Origin: Celeribacter sp. HF31
GTDB taxonomy: Bacteria; Pseudomonadota; Alphaproteobacteria; Rhodobacterales; Rhodobacteraceae
Assembly: GCF_011806455.1 (NCBI RefSeq)
Contig: NZ_JAATOT010000001.1
Location: forward strand, 496,001 to 560,000
Reading direction: 5' to 3'
Length of the DNA stretch: 64,000 nt
Under the pieces are notes generated by a model, which saw only the letters and a program-made list of their open reading frames with translations, made no database searches and had not been told where the DNA came from. Position numbers and translations under genes: made by a program. This document shows, in pieces, positions 52,197-62,595 of this stretch (position 1 is the first letter of the stretch; each line of letters opens with the position of its first letter).

Positions 52197-53152
52197 CCAA
52201 AGCGCTCAAACTCACCGACCTGTCGAAAACCTTCCCGGTCGGACGGTCTCTGTTTGGCAAATCCACGGGCTCGGTCAAGGCGGTGCATCCGCTGAGCCTC
52301 TCGGTGGAGCAGGGGGAGACGCTGGGCATCGTCGGTGAATCCGGCTGTGGGAAATCCACACTCGCCCGCATGCTCGTCGGACTTTTGCCCCCAACCACGG
52401 GCCAGATCGAGATCGAAGGTGCCGCCTTGGATACCGCCGACCCGGCGGCTTTCGGCAAGCGCATCCAATATGTGTTCCAAGACCCGATCTCGTCGCTGAA
52501 CCCGCGCAAGACCATTCGCCAGATCATGGAGGCGCCGCTCAAACGTCTGCACCAAATGCCTGCGGAGGCGCGGCGCAAACGGATCTCCGAGATTTTCGAA
52601 AGCGTCAATCTGCGCGAGGAATTCCTCGACCGTTACCCGCATGAATTCTCCGGCGGGCAAGCGCAGCGCATTGGCATCGCCCGCGCTTTGGCGGCGAACG
52701 CCCGCATCCTGATCCTCGATGAACCGGTCTCTGCGCTGGATGTCTCGGTGCAGGCGCAGGTGCTGAACCTCTTGGCCGATCTGCGCAAGACCTTCGATCT
52801 GACCTATCTGTTCATCAGCCACGATTTGGCCGTGGTCGAAGCGGTCAGCGACCGGATCGCGGTCCTGTATTTTGGCTCTGTTGTCGAGATCGGCCCCGCC
52901 GAAGAGGTCTTCGCCGCGCCCAAACATCCCTACACCAAATTGCTCGCCGACAGCGCGCCGGTGGTGGGGCGGGCTTTGACGCCGCCCGAGGCCGAGGGCA
53001 CGGAATTGCCAGACCCGCTGAACCCGCCGCCGGGCTGTGCCTTTTCGGCGCGTTGTCCTCGGGCCAGCGAGACATGCCGTGCAAAAGCGCCTCGGCTCAC
53101 CCCGGTCGGGGCAAGCTCAGAGGTGGCGTGTTTTCATCCGCTCTCAGAGTGA
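52193..53152 (+). CDS. ABC transporter ATPase, DppF type
   Basis: A 319-residue ATPase, partner of the fused subunit. Walker A GESGCGKST, signature FSGGQAQR, Walker B ILILDEPVSALDVS and the C-terminal domain GCAFSARCPRASETC are all present. ATG 52193 overlaps the preceding stop and has GGAGGAGA upstream; the frame extends further upstream within the fusion gene without meaning. Confidence 0.95.
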   Translation: MTKALKLTDLSKTFPVGRSLFGKSTGSVKAVHPLSLSVEQGETLGIVGESGCGKSTLARMLVGLLPPTTGQIEIEGAALDTADPAAFGKRIQYVFQDPISSLNPRKTIRQIMEAPLKRLHQMPAEARRKRISEIFESVNLREEFLDRYPHEFSGGQAQRIGIARALAANARILILDEPVSALDVSVQAQVLNLLADLRKTFDLTYLFISHDLAVVEAVSDRIAVLYFGSVVEIGPAEEVFAAPKHPYTKLLADSAPVVGRALTPPEAEGTELPDPLNPPPGCAFSARCPRASETCRAKAPRLTPVGASSEVACFHPLSE

Positions 53153-53187
53153 GTTGCCCTCTCGGCTCCTCTCTCAGGCAACCTCAC
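53149..53187. terminator. Possible overlapping bidirectional terminator
   Basis: GTGAGTTGCC (53149-53158) pairs, with one bulge, with GGCAACCTCAC (53177-53187). It covers both stop codons of the converging dppF-like and metH genes. There is no T-run, so the assignment is weak. Confidence 0.35.
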
Positions 53188-55906
53188 CTTTCGGTGCGGC
53201 GACGCCCGTGGGCGTGTAGTTGAGGATCGGGGCGAGCCAGCGTTCGGCCTCCTCGATCTCCATGCCTTTGCGCGCGGCGTAATCGGCGACCTGATCGCGT
53301 TCGACCTTGGCGACACCGAAATAATAGGAGTCCGGATGGCCCAAATAGAGGCCCGAGACCGAAGACCCCGGCCACATCGCCATGCTTTCGGTCAGCTCGA
53401 CCCCCGTGGCCGCTTCGGCGTCCAACAGATTGAACAGTGTGACTTTTTCCGTGTGATCCGGCTGCGCAGGATAGCCCGGCGCCGGGCGGATGCCACGATA
53501 GGGCTCGCCAATCAGCTCCTCAGGGCTGAAGGTCTCGTCGGCCCCGTAGCCCCAATAGTCGCGCCGCACCCGTTCGTGCAGCATTTCCGCCATAGCCTCG
53601 GCGTAGCGGTCCGCGAGCGCCTTGACGAGGATCGACGAATAATTGTCATGCTCGCGGTCGAAACGCTTGGCGATCTCCACCTCTTCGGGGCCTGCCGTGA
53701 CGACAAAGCCGCCGACATAATCCGCCGGTCCCCCAACGGGCGCCACGAAATCCGACAGCGCAACATTGGGTTTGCCCGCGCGTTTGGCGTGTTGCTGGCG
53801 CAGGGTGTGGAGCATGGCAAGCTCTTCCTTGCGGTCCTCGCCGGTGTAGAGCCGGATGTCGTCGCCGGTGGCATTGGCAGGCCAAAAGCCCACGACGGCG
53901 CGCGGCCCGAACCATTTCTCTTCGATGATCCGTTTGAGCATGGCTTTCGCATCGGCGAACAAGGCCCGCGCCGCTTCGCCCTGTTTCGGATCGTCGAGGA
54001 TTTTCGGATAGACGCCCTTGAGCTCCCAGGTGCGGAAGAATGGCGTCCAGTCGATGTACTCTGCGATCTCCGCGAGATCCCAGTCCTCGATCACTTTCGC
54101 GCCAAAGAATTTCGGCGCTTCGACCTTATAGTCGCTCCAGTCGATGGAGAAAGCATTGCCGCGCGCGGTGGCCAGAGGCACGCGCAGTTTTTCGCGCTCT
54201 GAGCGTTCGTGGCGCTCGGCGACCTTGGCATATTCTTCTTGAATATCCATGACATAAGAGGATTTGTTCGCGGCCGACAAGAGGTTGCCCACGACCCCCA
54301 CCGCACGGCTGGCATCGAGCACATAGACCGCCGGGCCGGAGTAGCGCGGGGCGATTTTCACCGCCGTGTGGACCTTTGACGTGGTGGCGCCGCCGATCAG
54401 CAGCGGGATGTGGAAATCCTCGCGCTCCATTTCGGCGGCGAGATGCACCATCTCATCGAGGCTTGGCGTGATGAGGCCCGAGAGGCCGATCACATCGACA
54501 TTCTCTTCGCGCGCCACTTGCAGGATTTTCTGCGGCGGCACCATGACGCCGAGATCGACGATCTCATAGTTGTTGCAGGCCAGAACGACGCCGACGATGT
54601 TCTTGCCGATGTCATGCACATCGCCTTTCACCGTGGCCATCAAGACCTTGCCTGCCGTTTGTCGGCCTTCTCCTCCGGTGAGGCGCTTTTCTTCTTCCAT
54701 ATAGGGCAGGAGCACCGCGACCGCCTGTTTCATCACGCGCGCGGATTTTACCACCTGCGGCAAGAACATTTTGCCGGAGCCAAAGAGATCGCCGACGACA
54801 TTCATGCCGTCCATCAGAGGGCCTTCGATCACATGAAGCGGACGCTCGGCGGCCTGACGGGCCTCTTCGGTGTCGGCCTCAATGAATTCGGTGATACCGT
54901 TGACGAGCGCATGTCCGAGACGTTTCTCGACCGGCCACTCGCGCCACGCCAGATCGCGCACTTTCTCTTCGCGCTTGTCGCCGCGGAAGCGGTCGGCGAT
55001 GTCGAGCATGCGCTCTGTCGCCGTGCCGCCCGCTTTGGGCACACGGTTGAGGACCACGTCTTCGCAGGCCTCGCGCAGCTCCGGGTCGATCTGGTCGTAG
55101 ACCGCCAACTGACCGGCGTTGACGATGCCCATGTCCATCCCCGCCTTGATGGCGTGATAGAGGAAGACCGCGTGCATCGCCTCGCGCACCGGCTCGTTGC
55201 CGCGGAAGCTGAACGACAGGTTCGACACACCGCCGGAGATGTGACAATAGGGCAGGTTTTCCCGGATCCAACGCGTGGCCTCGATGAAATCGACGCCGTA
55301 ATTGTCGTGCTCTTCGATGCCGGTGGCGACCGCAAAGACGTTCGGGTCGAAAATGATGTCCTCGGGCGGAAAACCCATTTCGTCCACGAGAATACGGTAG
55401 GCGCGGGCGCAAATTTCGGTCTTGCGCTCATAGGTGTCGGCCTGGCCCTGTTCGTCAAAGGCCATGACCACGACCGCCGCACCATAGGCGAGACACAGCC
55501 CCGCGTGATGGCGGAACGCCTCTTCGCCCTCTTTCAGAGAGATCGAGTTGACGACGGATTTGCCCTGAACGCATTGCAGACCGGCCTCGATCACCTCCCA
55601 TTTCGAGCTGTCGATCATGATCGGCACGCGGGCGATGTCGGGCTCGGAGGCGATGAGGTTCAGAAACTCGATCATCGCCTGTTTGGAATCGATCAGACCC
55701 TCATCCATGTTGATGTCGATGATCTGGGCGCCGTTCTCGACCTGATCGCGGGCCACGTCGAGCGCGGTCGCGAAATCGCGGTTGACGATCAGCTTCTTGA
55801 ACTTCGCGGAGCCCGTCACATTGGTACGCTCGCCGACGTTCACAAACGGAATATCGGGTGTCAAAACAAAGGGTTCGAGACCGGAAAGACGCAGGTAATG
55901 GCTCAT
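53174..55906 (-). CDS. metH: Methionine synthase, C-terminal part (folate, B12 and activation domains)
   Basis: A 910-residue protein equal to the last three modules of cobalamin-dependent methionine synthase. The methyltetrahydrofolate-binding barrel starts with [13 protein letters not shown]; the cap and cobalamin domain has DVHDIGKN with the B12 ligand His431; the activation domain binds AdoMet through [12 protein letters not shown]. It needs the Hcy domain encoded by the upstream gene to work. The two genes overlap by four bases (ATGA), so the chains are probably made in equal amounts. Confidence 0.96.
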   Translation of the reverse strand: MSHYLRLSGLEPFVLTPDIPFVNVGERTNVTGSAKFKKLIVNRDFATALDVARDQVENGAQIIDINMDEGLIDSKQAMIEFLNLIASEPDIARVPIMIDSSKWEVIEAGLQCVQGKSVVNSISLKEGEEAFRHHAGLCLAYGAAVVVMAFDEQGQADTYERKTEICARAYRILVDEMGFPPEDIIFDPNVFAVATGIEEHDNYGVDFIEATRWIRENLPYCHISGGVSNLSFSFRGNEPVREAMHAVFLYHAIKAGMDMGIVNAGQLAVYDQIDPELREACEDVVLNRVPKAGGTATERMLDIADRFRGDKREEKVRDLAWREWPVEKRLGHALVNGITEFIEADTEEARQAAERPLHVIEGPLMDGMNVVGDLFGSGKMFLPQVVKSARVMKQAVAVLLPYMEEEKRLTGGEGRQTAGKVLMATVKGDVHDIGKNIVGVVLACNNYEIVDLGVMVPPQKILQVAREENVDVIGLSGLITPSLDEMVHLAAEMEREDFHIPLLIGGATTSKVHTAVKIAPRYSGPAVYVLDASRAVGVVGNLLSAANKSSYVMDIQEEYAKVAERHERSEREKLRVPLATARGNAFSIDWSDYKVEAPKFFGAKVIEDWDLAEIAEYIDWTPFFRTWELKGVYPKILDDPKQGEAARALFADAKAMLKRIIEEKWFGPRAVVGFWPANATGDDIRLYTGEDRKEELAMLHTLRQQHAKRAGKPNVALSDFVAPVGGPADYVGGFVVTAGPEEVEIAKRFDREHDNYSSILVKALADRYAEAMAEMLHERVRRDYWGYGADETFSPEELIGEPYRGIRPAPGYPAQPDHTEKVTLFNLLDAEAATGVELTESMAMWPGSSVSGLYLGHPDSYYFGVAKVERDQVADYAARKGMEIEEAERWLAPILNYTPTGVAAPKGEVA

Positions 55907-56934
55907 GCGGAAATCTCCCGAGGGGCATAAGAGGCGACGGCATCGGCGATGGCGGCGATATGGTCTGGCGTGGTGCCACAGCAGCCGCCGACCACATTGA
56001 CGAGGCCCTCGCGGGCGAACTCGCCGACCTGTGCGGCGGTTTGTTCGGGCGTTTCGTCATATTGGCCGAAGGCATTGGGAAGGCCTGCGTTCGGATAGGC
56101 GCAGATCAGCGAAGAGCTGACACTGGCCAATTCGGCGATATGGGGCCGCATGGCCGCCGCGCCAAGCGCGCAGTTGAGGCCGACGGAGAAGGGGCGCGCG
56201 TGCATGACGGAATGCCAGAACGCCGTGGGGGTCTGACCCGAAAGCGTGCGTCCCGAGGCATCGGTGATCGTGCCGGAGATCATCACGGGCAAGCGCACGC
56301 CGGTCTCGGCGAAGGCCTCGAAGCTTGCGAAAATGGCCGCCTTTGCATTGAGCGTGTCAAAGATCGTCTCGATCAGGATCAGGTCCGCGCCACCGGCGAT
56401 CAGGCCCTTGATCTGTTCGCCGTAGGCCACGCGCAGGTCGTTGAAACTCACCGCGCGGTAGCCCGGATCGTTCACATCGGGGCTGATCGAGGCAGTACGG
56501 TTGGTCGGGCCAACAGCACCCGCGACATAGCGTTTGCGGCCATCCTCGGCCTCGGCGCGTTCGGCGGCGCGGCGCGCGACCTGGGCGCCCGCGACGTTCA
56601 GGTCATGCACGGCGTGCTCAAGGCCATAGTCGGCCTGCGCGATGGTGGTGGAGGAAAACGTGTTGGTCTCCATGATGTCCGCACCGGCCATGGCGAAGCT
56701 GTAATGGATGTCCTCGATCACCTTGGGCTGGGTCAGGGACAGGAGGTCGTTGTTGCCCTGCTGCGGGTGATTGGATTTCAGATCATAGGAGCCGTCGCCC
56801 TGAAAGTCATCCTCAGACAGACCGAAGGTTTGCACCATTGTGCCCATGGCGCCGTCGAGGATGATGATCCGCTCCGCGGCGAGTTTGCGCAGAGGGGCGA
56901 GGCAGGGGGCATCTGGGAGAGAGAAATTGATCAT
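55903..56934 (-). CDS. Methionine synthase, N-terminal homocysteine-binding part
   Basis: A 343-residue homocysteine S-methyltransferase barrel, the first module of MetH. Features are [23 protein letters not shown], the zinc Cys in GLNCALGA and the paired zinc Cys in [12 protein letters not shown]. The following gene supplies the other modules; together they total 1253 residues, close to a one-piece MetH. GAGGAGCGCC lies just before the ATG. Confidence 0.95.
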   Translation of the reverse strand: MINFSLPDAPCLAPLRKLAAERIIILDGAMGTMVQTFGLSEDDFQGDGSYDLKSNHPQQGNNDLLSLTQPKVIEDIHYSFAMAGADIMETNTFSSTTIAQADYGLEHAVHDLNVAGAQVARRAAERAEAEDGRKRYVAGAVGPTNRTASISPDVNDPGYRAVSFNDLRVAYGEQIKGLIAGGADLILIETIFDTLNAKAAIFASFEAFAETGVRLPVMISGTITDASGRTLSGQTPTAFWHSVMHARPFSVGLNCALGAAAMRPHIAELASVSSSLICAYPNAGLPNAFGQYDETPEQTAAQVGEFAREGLVNVVGGCCGTTPDHIAAIADAVASYAPREISA

Positions 56935-57073
56935 GGCGCTCCTCGGGAACTGGGTGCGTTTGGGGTGCGTGTCGCCCGCAAGCGCCGGATGCGCAAAAGA
57001 GGCGTTGGGGGGATATAGTCTCAGTTGAACATGAGCGGTAGCGAATAATTCTTAAGATAATGATGAGCTGGAT

Positions 57074-58150
57074 TCATCTGGACGACAGGACGCCCGCCTG
57101 TCCGATCCGCGCGAACTGTGCCTGAAGGGCAGGGGCATCGAGATGCGTGCCGATCAGCACCAGCCGGGTGCGTGCCTCTCCACCGGGCCAGGCGTCCAGG
57201 CGGTGCAGCGGATAGAGCCGGTGACCGACGGCATGGACCAGCGCCGGGGTGGTGGGATCGTCGCTGAGTGCCACGAGGCCCTTGATGCGCAAGAGACCGT
57301 TTTCGGGGCGGCGGCACAGGTCACCCAGAAAGGCCAGAAGCGCGGCTTCGGGCAGGGGCGCCTCCGCCGTCAGGGCGAGCGCGGTGACATCGCCATGTCG
57401 GTTCAAATCGTGAAACGCCCCGCAGGCGTGATCGTGATCGGCGGCAAGCCATTGGGCGACATCCTCGCCCTTGCCAAAGGCGGAATAGCTCCCGGCCTCA
57501 AGCAGCATGCCGGGGTCAAACGCGGGGTCCCCGGCCCGATGCACCTGTGCGGTGGCGTTCAGGGCGTGGAGCCGATCTGTCACCTCCGCCAGCGTCTCCG
57601 GCGTGACCTCATCGACATGCGTGAGCACGAGATGATCGGCAAAGGCGATCTGGCGCAGGCTTTCGGGATGCGCAGCAAGTGCACCGTCAAGCCCCGCGAC
57701 ATCGACCAAGGTGGTGACCGACGAGAGCCGAAACATGCGGGCGACCATGTGATCGCGCAGCCCCATGGCCGGCAGCCCGCCGGGGATGAGGCTGTTGAGG
57801 ATCGGCGCGGGGTCCGCGAGCCCGGTGGTCTCGACAATCACCCGCGAAAAAGCGGGGAGGCTGCCGTTTTGACGTCCGACCAACAGGCGCTCCAAAGAAC
57901 TGCGCAGATCGCTCCCGGCGGTGCAACAGATACAGCCCGAGGTGGTCACCATCACCCGCTCGGAACCTTCGCCGACCAGATCCTCTGCGATCAGGTCCTG
58001 ATCGATCGGCACAAGGCCAAATTCGTTGATGATGAGCGCGGTGTCCCGAAAGCGTGGGTCCTGCAAGAGCCGGTTCAAAAGCGTGGTTTTGCCCGCGCCG
58101 AGAAAGCCGGTCAGGAGGTGGACGGGGAGCTGAGGTGAGGGGCGTGCCAT
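57074..58150 (-). CDS. CobW-family GTP-binding metallochaperone
   Basis: A 358-residue G3E GTPase. Walker A is GFLGAGKTT (15-23), the metal motif CxCC is SGCICC with Cys73, 75 and 76, ETTGLADP is the switch region and LTHVDEV the nucleotide specificity loop. A CobW C-terminal domain follows. These proteins deliver zinc or cobalt. It lies 139 bases upstream of split metH on the same strand; MetH needs both zinc and cobalamin, so a link is plausible. ATG 58150 was chosen; an upstream start lacks homology. Confidence 0.9.
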   Translation of the reverse strand: MARPSPQLPVHLLTGFLGAGKTTLLNRLLQDPRFRDTALIINEFGLVPIDQDLIAEDLVGEGSERVMVTTSGCICCTAGSDLRSSLERLLVGRQNGSLPAFSRVIVETTGLADPAPILNSLIPGGLPAMGLRDHMVARMFRLSSVTTLVDVAGLDGALAAHPESLRQIAFADHLVLTHVDEVTPETLAEVTDRLHALNATAQVHRAGDPAFDPGMLLEAGSYSAFGKGEDVAQWLAADHDHACGAFHDLNRHGDVTALALTAEAPLPEAALLAFLGDLCRRPENGLLRIKGLVALSDDPTTPALVHAVGHRLYPLHRLDAWPGGEARTRLVLIGTHLDAPALQAQFARIGQAGVLSSR

Positions 58151-58469
58151 GGCGCGTAGTGTCTCACGTCGGCGCCGCACGGGCAAGCGCAGGAAGGTCG
58201 CGGGAAGGTCCCAGAGAGATCAATGCATGAGTCTCACAGGGATGCAATCCACGTCAAACCCGCTCAAAACGTTCGCGTTACGATGGAAAACCAAGCAAAG
58301 GCCCCTTTGATGTGTGTAAAATAAAGCGCTTTGGCGCGTTTTTAGGCACAAAAGCCTCAAGAAAAGATTGGGTCGGACCGGATTTCTGCATGTAATGTCA
58401 TAGAAGCATGCTTTTGTGACGCGAGAACAGACCCGCGTTAGCAGGGCATGTAAGAAGAGTGACGATTGT
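58151..58469. other. Divergent spacer before the exopolysaccharide genes
   Basis: 319 bases without a gene. It holds the promoters of the CobW gene and the exopolysaccharide polymerase gene. The middle (58285-58400) is AT-rich. No known operator was recognised. Confidence 0.45.
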
Positions 58470-59756
58470 ATGATGACGCCAGAGGGGACAATCTATCCCA
58501 CCCCCCCCCGTCCGCCGCTGCGGGCAGGTCGGGGGCGGGCGCGCTATGAGGAAGGCTGGTTCGGGCTCAGTGCCAAGCTGCGCGATCACCTCTTGCTGAC
58601 GCTTTGGCTGGTTGTGACCTTCAAACAATTCCCGATGGATGAGCTGATCCTCTATCCTCTGTCTCTGTATTTCGGCTACGCCTTTGTGCGCGACATCGAC
58701 GAGCTTTTCCCGATTGTCGCCAAATCCTGGGTGCTGTTCCTGTTTCCGATCTGGTGCACCATGTCGGTGCTTTGGGGCGTCAACCCGGGCACCATCATCA
58801 AATCCGCCGCGCAGGGCTTTCTGACCGTGATGATTTGCTACTGCGTGGCGCTCAGGCTCGAGCGGCGCGATGTGCTTGTCTCGCTGGTCTTTGCGGCGGG
58901 GATCTTCGCCATCGCCTCGCTCATTTTGCCCGCGACCGGCGGCAAGGCCTCGCGCGGGGTCTTTGCGTCGAAAAACTCCATGGGTCTCAATATGGTGATC
59001 CTCTGGACGGCGGCGCTTTGTGTGACGCTCGACTATGGTCAACATCGCCTCATTCGCCTTGCCGCGGGCATTCTGGCGGCCTGTGCACTGGCCTTGGTGT
59101 TCATTTCCAACTCCGCCACCGCCGTGCTTTTGGCCTTTGCGCTCATGTTGGTGATCCTCCTGTCGAAAATCCTCGAAGGCCGGGGGCTGTTTCATCCTGC
59201 CATTCTGATGATCCTGACCTTGGGGCTGAGCCTTTCGTTGATCGGGGCCTCTTTGGTGTTTTCCGCGGCCAATGTCGATGTGATCGGTCTCGTCCTCGAT
59301 GAATTCGGCAAGGACGCGACGCTGACCGGGCGCACCGTGCTTTGGGGCTACGCGATCGAGCAGATCAAGGAGCACCCGCTTTTGGGCGTGGGGCATGGCG
59401 GGTTCTGGAACCCGCGCGATTGGACCCATGTCTCGCGCAAGATTTTCATCGACTTCCACAAGGACTTCAACGCCTCCTTCACCTTCCATAATGCCTATCT
59501 TCAGACCGCTGTGCACCAGGGGCTGATCGGGCTGGGGATCGCGATCACGGCGTTTTTCTTTTCGATCTGGCAGGTCTTCGCCGCGATGATCCGCAAATGC
59601 GAGATGCCGCAGGCGTTTTTCGTCGCCATCGCTCTGATGATCCTGGCGCGCAACATGACGGAGCCGGGGCTGATGACGCCCTTCGCGCTCATGACGATGG
59701 TGCTATACATGGGGGCGCTGATCGGGGTGCGGGAGCGGGTTTATGGCCCATCCTGA
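58470..59756 (+). CDS. O-antigen ligase / ExoQ-like exopolysaccharide polymerase
   Basis: A 428-residue inner-membrane protein with about 11 helices and a large periplasmic loop, the Wzy_C/O-antigen ligase layout. The loop carries LTGRTVLWGYAIEQIKEHP and LLGVGHGGFW with FTFHNAYLQTAVHQG, which are family blocks. It probably polymerises exopolysaccharide repeat units. ATG 58470 is followed by a second ATG; the ribosome site is weak (AGAAGAG). Nine C in a row (58501-58509) encode Pro residues at codons 11-14. It precedes the ExoP-like gene. Confidence 0.87.
   Translation: MMTPEGTIYPTPPRPPLRAGRGRARYEEGWFGLSAKLRDHLLLTLWLVVTFKQFPMDELILYPLSLYFGYAFVRDIDELFPIVAKSWVLFLFPIWCTMSVLWGVNPGTIIKSAAQGFLTVMICYCVALRLERRDVLVSLVFAAGIFAIASLILPATGGKASRGVFASKNSMGLNMVILWTAALCVTLDYGQHRLIRLAAGILAACALALVFISNSATAVLLAFALMLVILLSKILEGRGLFHPAILMILTLGLSLSLIGASLVFSAANVDVIGLVLDEFGKDATLTGRTVLWGYAIEQIKEHPLLGVGHGGFWNPRDWTHVSRKIFIDFHKDFNASFTFHNAYLQTAVHQGLIGLGIAITAFFFSIWQVFAAMIRKCEMPQAFFVAIALMILARNMTEPGLMTPFALMTMVLYMGALIGVRERVYGPS
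58501..58509 (+). repeat. C9 homopolymer inside the polymerase gene
   Basis: Nine consecutive C within the first 15 codons of the polymerase gene. Gain or loss of one C would shift the frame and end translation early, so the gene could vary in phase. Confidence 0.9.
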
Positions 59757-60035
59757 CGGCGATTTCGAGTGTTTTGATATGGTAAACAAACCCTTGTCAC
59801 AGACAGGTTTGTATGCTCGGTGCAGGAATGTGAGCGCTCAAAATTTGAGCGTCACGGGAATTGTCGGTGTTCGCGGGGGAAATTCCTTGATTGCGCATCG
59901 GCGGTTGAGAAAGCTTAAGACAAATCCGGGGGGCAGGTCGCCGTCCCGGCGTCGGGGCTGCGACTTTGCTATGGCTTGGACGACGGATCGGTCTCCCGGT
60001 GCCGAACATGGCAAGGGGCATGAAAGGGTGTGAGT

Positions 60036-62252
60036 ATGAATCAGTATAGTGGTGTGCCGGCATTGTCGAAAAAGGACTATGGGCCGCAAAATCCCGGGTC
60101 GTCTCCACCGGAGTTCGATGCCCCGAAAATGCGCCTGAGCGATCTCATCCAACTGATCAAGGACGGGCGCAAGACCATCGCGATTTTTGCGGGCACGGCC
60201 ATCGTTCTGACCGGCCTTTTGCTGTTGAATGCGACGCCGCGCTACGAGGCTGTCTCTCAGATGCTCTTGGGCGAACAGGGGTTGAGCGCGCAGAACAGCT
60301 TCGATCTGGTCGAGGAACAGAACCTCACCAGCTCGGTGATCGAGGGTGAACTGGCCGTGCTGCGGTCCAACGTCCTGCTGCATCGGGTGGCGGAGCGGCT
60401 CGAACTTGAGACCGTGCCGGAATTCAACCCGTCCGCTTTGGATGGAGACGGTCCGTCCTTGATCGACGGGCTCAAATCCTGGCTCAAATCTCTGGTTCCC
60501 GATTTCGATGCCGACCGCGGCGCGGAGATCGAAGAAGCGGAAAGTCAGATTTCGATGGCGGCCTCGGCGAGTGCCACGCAATTGGGCGAATATCGGGATA
60601 TCGTCGGCAAGCTGCGCCGCTCTTTCTCGGTGCGTCAGCAAGGCACCTCCTATGTGGTGCAGGTGAAGGCGGAGTCCGAGAACCCCGATCTGGCCGCTGC
60701 GTTGTCCAACACCTTGATGGACGAATATGTGAAATTCCTGACCGACAAACGCTTTGATGCCGCGCAGGAATTCACCCATTGGCTGGAGGTTCGGGTGAAC
60801 GATCTGGCCGTGACGCTCGAAGAGTCCGAGCGCGCCGTGGTCGATTACCGCGCCCGGATGGAGGCCGATGCCGACAACCGCTCGCGTCTCGATCAGCAGA
60901 TGACCGAATTGACCACGCGCCTCGTGCAACAGCGCGCCGAACTGGCCCAGATCAACGCGCTGCGTGACAAGATGAATGAGATGCTGGAGAACGACGGCCC
61001 GCTGGCCGCGCAGCTTTTGTCCTCTTCTGAAGAGATGATCGAATATCGCAGCCAGATGTCGAGCCTGCGCCAGCGCGAGGCCAATGCGGTCGGACGTTTC
61101 GGTGAGGACTCCGCGCAGGTCGCCTCGATCCGCCGCACCATTGAACAATTGGAAGACGCCATCGAGACCGAGGTGCGTCGCGAATTGGACCGGCTGGAAA
61201 ACCAGCGCGAGGTTCTGACCGTGGTCGTCGGCTCGATGGACAATTCGCTTTCGGAACTGTCGCGGCTCATGCTCAACCAGTCGGGCGAGGAAATCCAACT
61301 GAGCCAGTTGCGCCGCGTCGCCGATGCCAACCGTCAGGTCTATCAACAATTCCTCGGCCGCTTCAAAGAGCTGAGCGAATTGCAGAGCCTGAACAGCCCG
61401 GATGCCGAGGTGATTTCCTACGCCAACCCGCCGAGCGCGCCGGTCTATCCGCGCCGCAAACTGTCGCTGATTCTGGCGGCCATCGGCGGTGTGTTCCTGG
61501 GCGTCGCCTATCTTTTGCTCCGCAACATGCTGCCGCAGAAACTTGGCACGGAACAGCAATTGGCGCAGAGCACGGGGGTGGGCGTCTACGGCACGGTGAG
61601 TGGCGTTAGCGACGATCTTTTGCTCTATGATCTGTGCAGCAAGCTGAACAGCAAACCCGACAGCGATCTGGCGAAACAGGCGATGCGTCTGGCCAATAAC
61701 GTCGATATGCGGGCAGGGGGAGCGGCGCGCACGATCCTTGTGAACACGGACAGCGATCGTATCGACCGGCTGCACACGGTGGTGATGCTGGCCTGGGCGC
61801 AGGCGCGCAAGGGCCGCAATTGCGTCTTCCTCGATGCCGACATCCGGGGCGCGCAGCTGTCGTCCAAGCTCGAATATCTCAAACCGAAAGCGACCCTCGC
61901 CGATGTGCTCTACGGCAATGGCGCGGTCGAGGATGCGCTGACCCGGATGCCGCGGGTGGGGGCGTTCTTCATGCCGACTGAGACCATGTCCGGCGCCAAC
62001 CCCGCCGTGGTGTTCGACACGGAGAAATACCACGAGGTGATGCTGGCCCTTCTGGCCGAGGCCGACACGGTGATCATCGCGCCGCCGCCCGCCACGAGCT
62101 TTACCGAAGCCTACACGGCGATGGATGCGGTGGACGCGAACCTCTTTGTCGTCCGTGCAGGGACTTTGACGGCGTCAGAACTGAGCGAACCCCTGGCCAT
62201 CGCGCAATCCGCGAAGGCACAGAATTTCGGGTTGATCATGACCTCGGCGTGA
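60036..62252 (+). CDS. ExoP/Wzc-like chain-length protein with degenerate kinase domain
   Basis: A 738-residue protein. A Wzz domain starts near residue 28; helix 1 is about 46-66; a long coiled coil in the periplasm spans about 230-420; helix 2 is about 478-498. The C-terminal domain resembles a bacterial tyrosine kinase: Walker A' is CVFLDADIRG, but the expected GxGKS/T P-loop is replaced by LVNTDSDRIDRL and there is no Tyr-rich tail. It likely controls polymer length as a structural partner. ATG 60036 was chosen, with GAAAGGG upstream. Confidence 0.87.
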   Translation: MNQYSGVPALSKKDYGPQNPGSSPPEFDAPKMRLSDLIQLIKDGRKTIAIFAGTAIVLTGLLLLNATPRYEAVSQMLLGEQGLSAQNSFDLVEEQNLTSSVIEGELAVLRSNVLLHRVAERLELETVPEFNPSALDGDGPSLIDGLKSWLKSLVPDFDADRGAEIEEAESQISMAASASATQLGEYRDIVGKLRRSFSVRQQGTSYVVQVKAESENPDLAAALSNTLMDEYVKFLTDKRFDAAQEFTHWLEVRVNDLAVTLEESERAVVDYRARMEADADNRSRLDQQMTELTTRLVQQRAELAQINALRDKMNEMLENDGPLAAQLLSSSEEMIEYRSQMSSLRQREANAVGRFGEDSAQVASIRRTIEQLEDAIETEVRRELDRLENQREVLTVVVGSMDNSLSELSRLMLNQSGEEIQLSQLRRVADANRQVYQQFLGRFKELSELQSLNSPDAEVISYANPPSAPVYPRRKLSLILAAIGGVFLGVAYLLLRNMLPQKLGTEQQLAQSTGVGVYGTVSGVSDDLLLYDLCSKLNSKPDSDLAKQAMRLANNVDMRAGGAARTILVNTDSDRIDRLHTVVMLAWAQARKGRNCVFLDADIRGAQLSSKLEYLKPKATLADVLYGNGAVEDALTRMPRVGAFFMPTETMSGANPAVVFDTEKYHEVMLALLAEADTVIIAPPPATSFTEAYTAMDAVDANLFVVRAGTLTASELSEPLAIAQSAKAQNFGLIMTSA

Positions 62253-62336
62253 GGGGAGTGTCGTAAAGGTGCCTTTCTTCAAGGTCCTATATGAGCCCCT
62301 GTTCCGGCGGCTTTTCGCTCCGCCGGTTCGCTTATC

Positions 62337-62558
62337 ATGACGGCGAGTGGATGCCTTTTGAAACCTGCCAGCCCCAAGGCTCTCGATATCTATTGCGATC
62401 TCTTCAACGAGCGCGTTGATGCGGGCTCGGTCCTGAGCGGCCAGCTGGGCAACGCTTATGTCGTAAGATCTTCAATTTCAGGAGAGGCGACGGCGCCAGA
62501 TGCCATCGAAAGGATGAAGGAGGAGGCAAAGAAAGGTCTTCTCAAATATTCTCCCTGA
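62337..62558 (+). CDS. Possible small orphan protein
   Basis: A possible 73-residue protein with a natural-looking second half (ISGEATAPDAIERMKEEAKK at about 47-66). No family was recognised, and the first 15 residues may be untranslated. GGCGGAGC-type ribosome sites are lacking. It ends before a bidirectional terminator. It could be a real small gene or the fragment of a lost one. Confidence 0.35.
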   Translation: MTASGCLLKPASPKALDIYCDLFNERVDAGSVLSGQLGNAYVVRSSISGEATAPDAIERMKEEAKKGLLKYSP

Positions 62559-62595
62559 AAAGGCGCCGTGAAAGCATAACGCGCATCATTCCACA

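Noticed and set aside
56935-56950. SAH-riboswitch-like GAGGAGCGC before the split metH
   Set aside because: The word overlaps the ribosome site and start codon, and the rest of the SAH aptamer pattern is absent upstream. It is better explained as a Shine-Dalgarno sequence.
59838-62033. A 731-codon open frame on the minus strand opposite the ExoP-like gene
   Set aside because: It is an antisense frame of a GC-rich gene with clear domains; its translation is rich in His, Arg and Gln with no domain. The same holds for long antisense frames at 18030-19865, 43060-44742, 50325-52151 and 54410-55930.
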